A stretch of 64,000 bases of DNA. Source: UBA5239 sp031548025. GTDB lineage: Bacteria; Verrucomicrobiota; Lentisphaeria; Victivallales; Victivallaceae. Location of the stretch: positions 25,106-89,105 of the forward strand of contig JAVBRM010000111.1 of assembly GCA_031548025.1 (NCBI GenBank). Direction: 5' to 3'. Below are positions 33,524 through 41,198 of the stretch, piece after piece (within the stretch, counting starts at the first letter, position 1; every line of letters starts with the position of its first letter). The notes below the pieces were generated by a model. The model had not been told where the DNA came from, did no database searches, and saw only the letters and a program-made list of their open reading frames with translations. A program made the position numbers and the translations under genes.

Positions 33524-35453
33524 AGAATTTCGCTATGGCGCGGTGGTGCTGTTGAGTGAAGACGATACGCCGGAGTCGCTACTGGCGACCTGCCGGGGAA
33601 TGAGTTCGTTGAGCATGAATACCGTGGTGATCTGGCCGCCGGTATTTTACCACGACGGCGAGCGCGATTACACGATTCAAAAGATGATGTTGGACGCCGC
33701 CGGGCAGTGCGGTATGCAAGTGATTATCGAGCTGACCGGGCAGGTCAGCAATCTCGAATATCTGCCGGATTGCCGTTATCGCGATGAGTTCGCGGTGAAG
33801 AATCCCGACGGGACTTCCGCCCTGATGCAGAACGGCCTGGGGGAATTGAACTACAATCATCCGGGAGTAAAAAAAGAATTGAGGTCGTTCTTCCGCGAAA
33901 CCGTAGCCGCTTTGAAAGATCATCCGGTGTTGTTGGCCTGGGACCTCTGGAATGAAACGCATTTTAAATCTTATGACCGTTTGACAGTGCTGGCTTTTCA
34001 GGAGTTCCTGCAGAATAAATACCGGGATATCGCCGAGTTGAACCGGTTCTGGCACAAGAGCTACAGTAACTTCAACGAAATCAGGCTGGACCCGGTCACC
34101 TGGGCCTCGATCGTGCCGGATACCGACTGGGAGGAGTTCCGTACCGACAACCTGGCGGCGATCCTGAAGGAATGGGCGGATATCGTGAAATCATTTGACT
34201 CCGGGCATCCGGTCATCGCCGACAATGTCATGAGCAATGTGGTCTGGAGTGAATTCGACCGGGGAACCGATGATTGGAAAGTCGCGAAAGCGGTCGATTA
34301 TTTCGGCATTTCGTTTTATCCGAAAACCGGCGGGCGCCTGCTGAAAATCAACGAACCATGGCTGCGGAGCATGACCTTCGCCGGAGCGGCGGCGGCCGGA
34401 GGCGGGGAGTTCATGATCTCCGAACTGCAGAGCCATTATTATTCCGAAATATTTACGGCGGAAAGAGTGGCGCCGGATGAGCTCATTAGTTGGAATCTGG
34501 AAGCGCTGTTTCAGAATTGCCGGGGCTCGGTTTACTGGAAATACGAACCGTTCAAGAGCGGTTTTCAGCTTGGGGGCAGGGGGTTGGTGCTCGCGGACGG
34601 TACTTTCAGCAAGCGGGCGCATGCCGCCGCCGAGTTTGGTGAATTCATCCGCAAATACCCGGATGCCGGACGGTTGCGTTCGGTTAAAAAAGCGGCCATG
34701 CTTTATGACCGCCACAATAATTTTGCCATCAAAGCGGTCAACAACCGGGTCCGCCACCTGATTGGTGAAGACCAGGCGGTCAGGGCCGGTTACGAGGTAT
34801 ACCGGACCGCTTATGATTGCAATGTCCAAATGGCGATCGTTACCCCTGCCGATGATTTCAGCACGTATGAACTGCTGGTGCTGCCTTATCAGATGACGAT
34901 CAGCGAAACACTGGCGGCAAAGCTGGCGGAATTCATGGAGCGCGGTGGACGGGTGGCGGCTGCGTATCCTTTCGGCGATATCAGCGAAAAAGGTACGCTG
35001 TATGCTGACTTGCCGGGCGGCCCCGCCAACCGGTTCATCGGCGCGCGGATGGTCGATTGCGTAGCCGACACTGTGGACGGTCAAGCGGTGGAAGTTCAGG
35101 AATTGGAGACAGCCGGCGAAGTCATCAAGCATACTGACGGCGGCTTGCCGTATATCCTTCGGCGCAAATGCGGAAACGGTGAATTTTATTATTGCTCCGG
35201 CAACGGCACGGAAGATTATTACCGGCGATTGTTCACCGGTCTCAATGCATTTGAAGCCGACAGCCATATTGAATATGCGAGGGGCGAATCCGCGGAATAT
35301 CTGCTGGTGGCGAATTATGAAAACCAAGCGGATTGCCGGGTCGGCAATGCGACCGGATTTGTGAAGATTTTCGGCGAAGGCGAGCTCATCGTTTCGAATG
35401 ATGAAATCATTATCAGAGGAGCGAAGAACTGTGTCTTGCAACGCAATATTTAA
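33516..35453 (+). CDS. GH42-like beta-galactosidase
   Basis: 645 residues, cytoplasmic. Clan GH-A barrel with acid/base E147 in WDLWNETHF and candidate nucleophile E303 in FMISELQSHYY, spacing typical for GH42. A trimerisation-type domain follows at about 400-530 (YELLVLPYQMTISE, ERGGRVAAAYPFG). Unlike the enzyme at 10715-12712 it has no zinc-binding cysteine cluster. The start codon overlaps the DUF2264 gene by 8 bp and has GGTGGAG upstream. The operon partner ManA suggests that the target glycan yields mannose or a related sugar, so the specificity could differ from galactose. Confidence 0.82.
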   Translation: MNKEFRYGAVVLLSEDDTPESLLATCRGMSSLSMNTVVIWPPVFYHDGERDYTIQKMMLDAAGQCGMQVIIELTGQVSNLEYLPDCRYRDEFAVKNPDGTSALMQNGLGELNYNHPGVKKELRSFFRETVAALKDHPVLLAWDLWNETHFKSYDRLTVLAFQEFLQNKYRDIAELNRFWHKSYSNFNEIRLDPVTWASIVPDTDWEEFRTDNLAAILKEWADIVKSFDSGHPVIADNVMSNVVWSEFDRGTDDWKVAKAVDYFGISFYPKTGGRLLKINEPWLRSMTFAGAAAAGGGEFMISELQSHYYSEIFTAERVAPDELISWNLEALFQNCRGSVYWKYEPFKSGFQLGGRGLVLADGTFSKRAHAAAEFGEFIRKYPDAGRLRSVKKAAMLYDRHNNFAIKAVNNRVRHLIGEDQAVRAGYEVYRTAYDCNVQMAIVTPADDFSTYELLVLPYQMTISETLAAKLAEFMERGGRVAAAYPFGDISEKGTLYADLPGGPANRFIGARMVDCVADTVDGQAVEVQELETAGEVIKHTDGGLPYILRRKCGNGEFYYCSGNGTEDYYRRLFTGLNAFEADSHIEYARGESAEYLLVANYENQADCRVGNATGFVKIFGEGELIVSNDEIIIRGAKNCVLQRNI

Positions 35454-36489
35454 GCTGGCGCCAAACCGGGTCTGGCGGACCTATCTCGGCGGCAGAACCC
35501 TGGACGGATTAGAGGGAAAAACTCAGCCGGAGGACTCTCATTTTCCGGAAGACTGGATTCTTTCGGGTACGCGCGCCGTCAATGCCGGGCGGGAAGAATT
35601 CAAAGAAGAAGGAATCTCCAAAGTCGAGGCTGAACCGGCAAGCCTGAATTACTGGCTGGAAAAATTCCCGGTTGAGATATTGGGCGAAAAGCACTTCAAA
35701 ACCTACGGAGCCAATCCGGGATTTCTGTTGAAATTTCTCGATTCGTCGGTTCGGCTCCATATTCAATGCCACCCCACCGCGGAATTTTCGCAGCAGCACC
35801 TGGGCGTGAATTACGGCAAAACCGAGGGATACTACATCCTCGGCATCCGGCCCGGGTGCGAAGGTTATATCTACCTCGGATTTCAGCGGTCGCCCGGTTA
35901 TGAAGATTTTCGGCAGGCGATTGTTACTCAAGATGTCGAAAACCTGACCGGATATTTTGACCGGATCAAGGTGCGGCCGGGGGATTGCTTCATTGTCCCC
36001 GGCGGGATTCCCCACGCCATCGGAGAGGGGGTCTTCATGATCGAAATGATGGAACCCTCCGACCTGGCGGTGCGGATCGAGTTCGAGCGCGGCGGTTACG
36101 TCCTACCGGAGTCGGCGCGCTTCATGAACCGGGATGTGGATTTCGCATTGTCGATGTTCGATTTCCGGCCCCGGACTTTACCGGAAACCAAGGCCGAGTT
36201 TTTCATCAAACCGCTGCCGCTACCGGCAACCGGAGCGGAACGTTATGCACTGTTCGACACGCGCTACACCGGCTGTTTCCGGGCCGAACGCTGGAAACTT
36301 CACGAAGAATCGACGGTGATCCACCAGGACGGTTTTTATGTCCTGATCGTAACCGGTGGTACCGGATACGCCGGAGACATCAAGCTCAAGCAATACGACC
36401 GGATACTGGTCCCGGCATGCACCAAAGAGTTGCCGGTATCCGGACAAGGGCTGGAATTCATCCTGGCGCTGCCGCCTTGCTGCGATTAA
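35431..36489 (+). CDS. manA: Type I mannose-6-phosphate isomerase
   Basis: 352 residues from a GTG start with AGAGGAG 9 bp upstream; it overlaps the previous gene by 23 bp. The enzyme is a zinc-dependent cupin that interconverts mannose 6-phosphate and fructose 6-phosphate. Zinc-ligand motifs are visible: HIQCHP with Q112 and H114, KTEGYYILG with a glutamate near 133, and GGIPHAIGEG with H195. The closing segment is a short beta domain. Size is between the 310-residue Bacillus type and the 390-residue enteric type. Position as third gene of a hydrolase operon points to catabolic rather than cell-wall use. Confidence 0.88.
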   Translation: MSCNAIFKLAPNRVWRTYLGGRTLDGLEGKTQPEDSHFPEDWILSGTRAVNAGREEFKEEGISKVEAEPASLNYWLEKFPVEILGEKHFKTYGANPGFLLKFLDSSVRLHIQCHPTAEFSQQHLGVNYGKTEGYYILGIRPGCEGYIYLGFQRSPGYEDFRQAIVTQDVENLTGYFDRIKVRPGDCFIVPGGIPHAIGEGVFMIEMMEPSDLAVRIEFERGGYVLPESARFMNRDVDFALSMFDFRPRTLPETKAEFFIKPLPLPATGAERYALFDTRYTGCFRAERWKLHEESTVIHQDGFYVLIVTGGTGYAGDIKLKQYDRILVPACTKELPVSGQGLEFILALPPCCD

Positions 36490-36519
36490 AAAAATCTCTT
36501 GTTTTTTCCTGTCGCCATA

Positions 36520-36571
36520 TTGACAATTCGGCCTTTGTGATTATATTTATTGGTAATGATATGTTTACCAA
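36520..36571 (+). promoter_or_regulatory. Promoter and operator of cassette C
   Basis: TTGACA (36520-36525), 16-bp spacer, TATATT (36542-36547), then a palindrome TTGGTAA-8-TTACCAA (36550-36571) covering the likely start site. It is 14 bp ahead of the GntR ATG. An operator after the -10 fits autorepression by the GntR protein. Confidence 0.7.
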
Positions 36572-36585
36572 AATAGGAAGTCGAA

Positions 36586-37569
36586 ATGCCGAAAGCGAAA
36601 TTGATACAGCTCACTGAGCCAGTCAAGAATTACTTGAAAATGCAAGTGGCTCAGAGTGGAACCCAGCCCGTGGCGCTGGAAAGCGAACGGACGCTTTGTC
36701 CCCGTTTCGGCATTTCACGGCCGACATTGCATCGTGCGGTCGAAGAACTTATGGCCGATGGCTGGTTCCTGAAACTTCCCGGGAGGCGTGGAATTTTCAG
36801 CAATCCGGAAAGATTCATGCCTGGAATGCGGAATATCGGACTTCTGAACGGTGATTGCTACTCTTCTTCATTCATTTGCGCTCCCGCGATTTATTCCTTT
36901 GTCCGTGAGTTCAGCGATATGCGGACCTACATCAACTTCACCCGTCTTTATTCGACCTCGCTTGAGGAGAGGCTGCAGGAAATAGACAGCCTTCATTTCG
37001 CCGGATTTCTCTTCTTTATTAACCATGAGACCGTTCCATTGATTCGAGCGTTGATCGAGAAAGGAGTTCCGGTGGTTGGGATGGTCTATTACAATATCAG
37101 TGACTTTGGGTTGCCGGCAGCGAATTTCGAGCCTTTTGATTACCGGAAATCCTTGGAAAACCGTCTGGCGTTCATCCGGAAAAACGGATACCGAAAGATC
37201 GTTATGATGTCTGAGCATATAGAATATTATACGGAATTTCAGCGTCTTTCCGGGAATCTTCTCGAGAAAGAAAACTTTATCCTCGGCATCGATGATATTC
37301 CGTCCCGCCTGCCGGGAATACTCTCCGGATACAAGCCGGATCTTTTGATCTCCGACGGCAGTTTCAGGCGCTATCGATTTCTTTTCGATGTGCTGGAAAA
37401 CCATTCCGGAAAAATTCCGGAGCTTCTACTTTACCCCCAGTTAAATGACATTCTGGAGGAGAATGTTCTTCGGAAGTTTAAAATTCATTTTATGAACGAT
37501 ACCAGAATTTTTGAAATCGAAGGGAAAAATGCGGCAATGAAACTCAAAAAACTAATGGACAACACTTAA
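36586..37569 (+). CDS. GntR-like regulator with LacI-like sensor (cassette C)
   Basis: 327 residues. The winged helix spans about 28-78: SERTLCPRFGISRPTLHRAVEE, wing PGRRGIFSNP. The rest is a binding-protein-like sensor domain with weak conservation (NIGLLNGD start). AGGAAG lies upstream of the ATG. It leads the operon with a pseudopilin (11 bp) and an exported hexosaminidase-like enzyme. A palindromic operator overlaps its transcription start. The sensor lacks the usual C-terminal strand pattern of LacI proteins, so the ligand may be unusual. Confidence 0.82.
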   Translation: MPKAKLIQLTEPVKNYLKMQVAQSGTQPVALESERTLCPRFGISRPTLHRAVEELMADGWFLKLPGRRGIFSNPERFMPGMRNIGLLNGDCYSSSFICAPAIYSFVREFSDMRTYINFTRLYSTSLEERLQEIDSLHFAGFLFFINHETVPLIRALIEKGVPVVGMVYYNISDFGLPAANFEPFDYRKSLENRLAFIRKNGYRKIVMMSEHIEYYTEFQRLSGNLLEKENFILGIDDIPSRLPGILSGYKPDLLISDGSFRRYRFLFDVLENHSGKIPELLLYPQLNDILEENVLRKFKIHFMNDTRIFEIEGKNAAMKLKKLMDNT

Positions 37570-37580
37570 AGGGTAATTGT

Positions 37581-38393
37581 ATGCAACACGATGAAAAACT
37601 TAGAGAAAACCGCATGCGCGGTTGGGGCGGTGAGGTATGCTGGATAAGACGTAACTCATTATGTTTTAGATTTTTTACATTAATTGAGTTGTTGGTGGTG
37701 ATCGCGATGATCGCCATTCTCGCGGCGATGATACTGCCGGCTTTGAATAAAGCGCGCGAGAAGGGACGAGCGATACGGTGCATGTCGCAATTGAAACAAA
37801 TCGTCACTGGCGAACTGGCTTACTGCAACGACAATGATGACGAAATTGTACCGGTACGGATGTACAGCTCTATCGCCAAAAACGACCGTGCAAGCTGGAT
37901 CTTCCTCTCATGGACTTACATCACCGGTCAGCCGACGATGCCGGCTTATTTAACCTCAGGGCAAATCGCCATGAGTACTACGCGGGCCAAAGCGACCGTT
38001 CTGGCTTGTCCCAGCAGCAATCGTCTGAAACAGTTGAACAGCGAATATATGACTTCGCAGCGTTTCAGTTACGGAATCAACGGTGTGCCGGGAGTGGATG
38101 ATTTCAAACCGAAACTCAGCCGGATTAAAAATCCTTCCGGTAAATTTTTTATCAGCGACTCTTCGGGAAGCATGTATCTTTATACGCCGTACACGGGCAC
38201 CTATCATCCAATGATCCGGCATGGCGCGGGAGGGCTTGACGATACCAATCTGACCTCCGATTCTGGTGCAATCTACTGGCAAGCTGGACGTGCCGGCATT
38301 GCCAATACCGCGTTCTTCGACGGTCATGTTTTGGGTTGCCGGGTTGAGGATTTCGAGCGCGACAACAAAGCCATGGCGAGGGTGAACCAATGA
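37581..38393 (+). CDS. Pseudopilin (cassette C)
   Basis: 270 residues. The leader is long (about 31 residues, ending CFRF), then FTLIELLVVIAMIAILAAMI with glutamate at +5 and phenylalanine at -1 instead of glycine. The helix runs into SQLKQIVTGELAYCNDNDDE. The end has NTAFFDGHVLG; the histidine of the H-X9-DG motif is displaced by an insertion (RHGAGGLDD region). An AAAGGG site precedes the ATG. It overlaps the hexosaminidase-like gene by 4 bp (ATGA). The variable domain is not alignable by eye with those of cassettes A and B. Confidence 0.88.
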   Translation: MQHDEKLRENRMRGWGGEVCWIRRNSLCFRFFTLIELLVVIAMIAILAAMILPALNKAREKGRAIRCMSQLKQIVTGELAYCNDNDDEIVPVRMYSSIAKNDRASWIFLSWTYITGQPTMPAYLTSGQIAMSTTRAKATVLACPSSNRLKQLNSEYMTSQRFSYGINGVPGVDDFKPKLSRIKNPSGKFFISDSSGSMYLYTPYTGTYHPMIRHGAGGLDDTNLTSDSGAIYWQAGRAGIANTAFFDGHVLGCRVEDFERDNKAMARVNQ

Positions 38394-40900
38394 TGAAATC
38401 ATTTTTCTTTCTGTTTTTGTTTTTATTGGCCGTCGGCAGCGGCGCTCTGGAAATCGATTTTTTCTCGAAAGAGTATTGTGCCTGGGCAAACGCCGCCAAA
38501 GTAAAAGACCGCAAGCAGCACGGCTTTGTCTATGGAAATCCCGGAGAAATGTGGTTCAAAGCCACGGAAAGCGGGGAAAGCCTGAAATGGAGCTCCAAAC
38601 CGATTCCGGTCACCGGAGGCGACCAGATCATTCTGGAATACCGGCTGTCTGGAGGAGCTCTCCTGACTGTTGATATAAAATGGGATGGCGGTAAGCTCGA
38701 GCGGCCCTTGGGGAAAGCGCCCGGCAACGGAGACTGGCAGAAACTGGTATTGCCTGTTAAGGGTAAAAATCTGACTTTAATACCGGGATTGAACAGCGGC
38801 GATACGCCGGGTATTTGCAAAATTGATTTAAAACCCCTTCAGGTGATCGAATACCAAGGCGTGCAAATCAATGAACAATGGCTGGCGGAACCTATCATCA
38901 TTCCGATTCCCAAAAAGATGGTGAAATCCGGTGGAGTCTGCGCATTCAATCGGCCTGGAATCCGGTTTGCCGATTCCATACAGAGAATCGGTGAAATCAT
39001 TGCCGCTGAATTGGCCGGGGAAATCGGGATGCCGCTTTCCGCCAACAAAGAACTCGCGGAGTGTGATGTCATTATTGAGCTGAAAATTGACGAACGGCTC
39101 GGGGGCGCGGAGAAATATCGCATTACTTTTGAACCGGGTCGAATCAGCTTGACCGGAGCGGACCGGGCTGGTTTGTATTGGGCCTGGCAGTCCCTGCGTC
39201 AATTGCGGCAGGGCAAATCATTTTCGGCATATGACATCGAGGATTGGCCGGATTTGAATTATCGTTCCCTGACGGCTTCGGATATGGATATGATGCTCAA
39301 TGAATTCAGAATGAAATCCAACAAAAGTTTTTATCCATGGTGGGGTATCCGGGATCTCTGGAATTTCAATGCCGCTTCGCCAAAGGAAAAAGAAAAATTC
39401 GATATGCTACGGAATATGTGCGTGGCGGCATTGGAACGCGGCTCGGACATCACCCTGAATTTTGCCGCATTCAGCGCCAAGCCGGTCATAACGGTATCGG
39501 ACGATGCGGAAATCGAAAAATTGTTCAAATTATATGATCAATTTATGAGCCTTGGATGTCGACTGGTATATGCCTGGATTGACGACGGCGGGCGGAGTTC
39601 GCTCTCCCAAGCGGATAAGACAGCGTATGGCGATGACAAGCTTTCTGCTCACGCATGGTTTGTTAAAAAACTGTCAGAACGGATCTGGAAAACCTATCCC
39701 GATGCCATGGTCGGAACTTGTACGCTGGAATATTGGGGCACTCACGGAATTGAAGGATATTTTGACCGGATCGGAGTTTCACCGAACGTATTTACGATTT
39801 GGACCGGTACGCAGGTTGTTACCGCCGATTACCGCAAAAACGATATCAACGCCTATGAAAAAGGCATTGGCGGCAGGAATTATGTGATCCATGAGAACAT
39901 CGGCACTCAAGCACACGGCATGTATCGTTCGCTGGTCGCCGGCGAAACTTATGCCGCCGGTTACGGACCGCTTGCCGACAGCAGCAAATTCGGAGGCATG
40001 CTGGCTCTTATTTATCCGTCAAATCAGATGCGTACCATCAAGTGCTGGCAAATGGCCGATTATTACTGGAATGCGCATAATTACGACGCCGAGAAATCCC
40101 GCCAGCGCGCCATTGCCAAGGTCGCCGGCAGCGCCGCCGCCGTCGAACCGATGATCCGTTTTTCGGAGGAATACTTGAAAATCGCCTATAAATATCCGGT
40201 CGACAAAGGCCTGCCCGGCAAAAAAAGCAAAGACCCCTCCTACCGCTCCAACGGTTCGCAAGATCCGGTAATCGGTCGTTCGGTGCTGGCGGAAAAAGAA
40301 GTTGCGCGTTATTCCATCGGCGAGGCGGATTACCAGGCGGTTCTCCAACAGCTTGCCGCCTTGGAAAAACGGCTGCAGACACTTACGGAAAACTGCCCGA
40401 ACAAAATTCTGGCCGAAGAAGCCGGAATCATGGCCGACAACGCCCGCGCCATAATCGAGTACCTCTACAGGAACCAGGTTGAAGAACCCAGATTCGACCA
40501 TAAACTGGTTTTCGACATCAACCGCATTCCAGGCGGTACCCATTATCGCAACCACGGCAACGGCAAAATCGGCTGCGCGCTTTACGGGCAGTTGACTCCC
40601 TACAAGGAGTTGGAAATTCATTTCATCATGCCGAAGCCCGAGGAGTTGCAGCTGTTCATTGAGGGCCAGAACTGCGACAAAAACCGCGCCGCGGTAAAAT
40701 TCGAGATCAACGGGCACGAGGTGTTTTCCGGCCCCGGTCCCTTCGGCGACTATCCGGAATGGCGCGAAGTCCGTTACTCCATCCCCGCCGGCTGCTTGAA
40801 GGAAGGACGCAATACACTGAAAATCATCAACCTCAGTCCTTACAGCGACTTCATTGACCACTGGATCATCGTATCCGGGCTACGCCTGGCGCGGCCCTGA
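38390..40900 (+). CDS. Exported GH20/GH84-like hexosaminidase-type enzyme
   Basis: 836 residues. Signal peptide about 1-19 (MMKSFFFLFLFLLAVGSGA). A jelly-roll binding domain covers about 25-155. Residues 170-290 resemble the N-terminal domain of GH20/GH84/GH67 enzymes: YRITFEPGRISLTGADRAG and the exit AYDIEDWPDLNYRSL. The barrel follows; AWIDDGG holds an Asp pair, D398-D399, at the place of the GH84/GH20 catalytic acid pair. A helical region and a C-terminal jelly roll (about 710-836, GHEVFSG, GRNTLKIINLSP) close the chain. The likely activity is on beta-N-acetylhexosaminides, but the family cannot be fixed. It is last in the GntR-pseudopilin operon. Confidence 0.6.
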   Translation: MMKSFFFLFLFLLAVGSGALEIDFFSKEYCAWANAAKVKDRKQHGFVYGNPGEMWFKATESGESLKWSSKPIPVTGGDQIILEYRLSGGALLTVDIKWDGGKLERPLGKAPGNGDWQKLVLPVKGKNLTLIPGLNSGDTPGICKIDLKPLQVIEYQGVQINEQWLAEPIIIPIPKKMVKSGGVCAFNRPGIRFADSIQRIGEIIAAELAGEIGMPLSANKELAECDVIIELKIDERLGGAEKYRITFEPGRISLTGADRAGLYWAWQSLRQLRQGKSFSAYDIEDWPDLNYRSLTASDMDMMLNEFRMKSNKSFYPWWGIRDLWNFNAASPKEKEKFDMLRNMCVAALERGSDITLNFAAFSAKPVITVSDDAEIEKLFKLYDQFMSLGCRLVYAWIDDGGRSSLSQADKTAYGDDKLSAHAWFVKKLSERIWKTYPDAMVGTCTLEYWGTHGIEGYFDRIGVSPNVFTIWTGTQVVTADYRKNDINAYEKGIGGRNYVIHENIGTQAHGMYRSLVAGETYAAGYGPLADSSKFGGMLALIYPSNQMRTIKCWQMADYYWNAHNYDAEKSRQRAIAKVAGSAAAVEPMIRFSEEYLKIAYKYPVDKGLPGKKSKDPSYRSNGSQDPVIGRSVLAEKEVARYSIGEADYQAVLQQLAALEKRLQTLTENCPNKILAEEAGIMADNARAIIEYLYRNQVEEPRFDHKLVFDINRIPGGTHYRNHGNGKIGCALYGQLTPYKELEIHFIMPKPEELQLFIEGQNCDKNRAAVKFEINGHEVFSGPGPFGDYPEWREVRYSIPAGCLKEGRNTLKIINLSPYSDFIDHWIIVSGLRLARP

Positions 40901-41009
40901 TCCAAGATGATGCTGTCGTCTCAAATGAGAAAAGAAAGCTTTTTCTTGAAAAAATCGTTGCGGCATTTGTATTTTTGCCGGAGGTGAGTATCTTATGGTT
41001 TGTTGACCC
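40901..41009 (+). promoter_or_regulatory. Upstream region and promoter of the Mn2+ riboswitch leader
   Basis: TTGAAA (40946-40951), 18-bp spacer, TATTTT (40970-40975), about 35 bp before the riboswitch. No terminator for the preceding gene was seen apart from a small AAGAAAGCTTTTTCTT palindrome near 40930-40948. Confidence 0.4.
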
Positions 41010-41099
41010 CATGAGGGAGTAGTTAGCGTACTTTGGTGCGCGGCAAGTCAACATACCGACCTTTCGAGGTCTGGCTTGCCTTAAATAATGAGACTCATG
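41010..41099 (+). ncRNA. yybP-ykoY family Mn2+ riboswitch aptamer
   Basis: P1 is CATGAG (41010-41015) / CTCATG (41094-41099). The conserved core elements are present in order: GGGAGTAG just after P1, then GCGGCAAGTCAACATACCGA, a GACC/GGTC hairpin with TTCGA loop, and TCTGGCTTGCC. This is the known pattern of the yybP-ykoY RNA, which binds Mn2+ through its two loops. It stands ahead of a P-type cation ATPase, a usual gene for this class. Confidence 0.92.
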
Positions 41100-41137
41100 T
41101 ATGACTGTTGACGGTTGTACAGAGAGTTTCTATGAGC

Positions 41138-41175
41138 AGGACTCGCAGCCGTCAGGTTGCGGGTCTTTTGTTTTT
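41138..41175 (+). terminator. Intrinsic terminator acting as riboswitch expression platform
   Basis: Stem AGGACTCGCA / TGCGGGTCTT with one G-U pair, loop about 10 nt, followed by TTTTGTTTTT, all between aptamer and start codon. Mn2+ binding would be expected to favour an alternative fold and allow read-through, giving an ON switch. Confidence 0.75.
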
Positions 41176-41198
41176 ATAACTTACTTGGAGGTATGTAG

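Noticed and set aside
40866..41054. 62-residue minus-strand frame after the hexosaminidase-like gene
   Set aside because: It is antisense to the riboswitch leader and has no family match.
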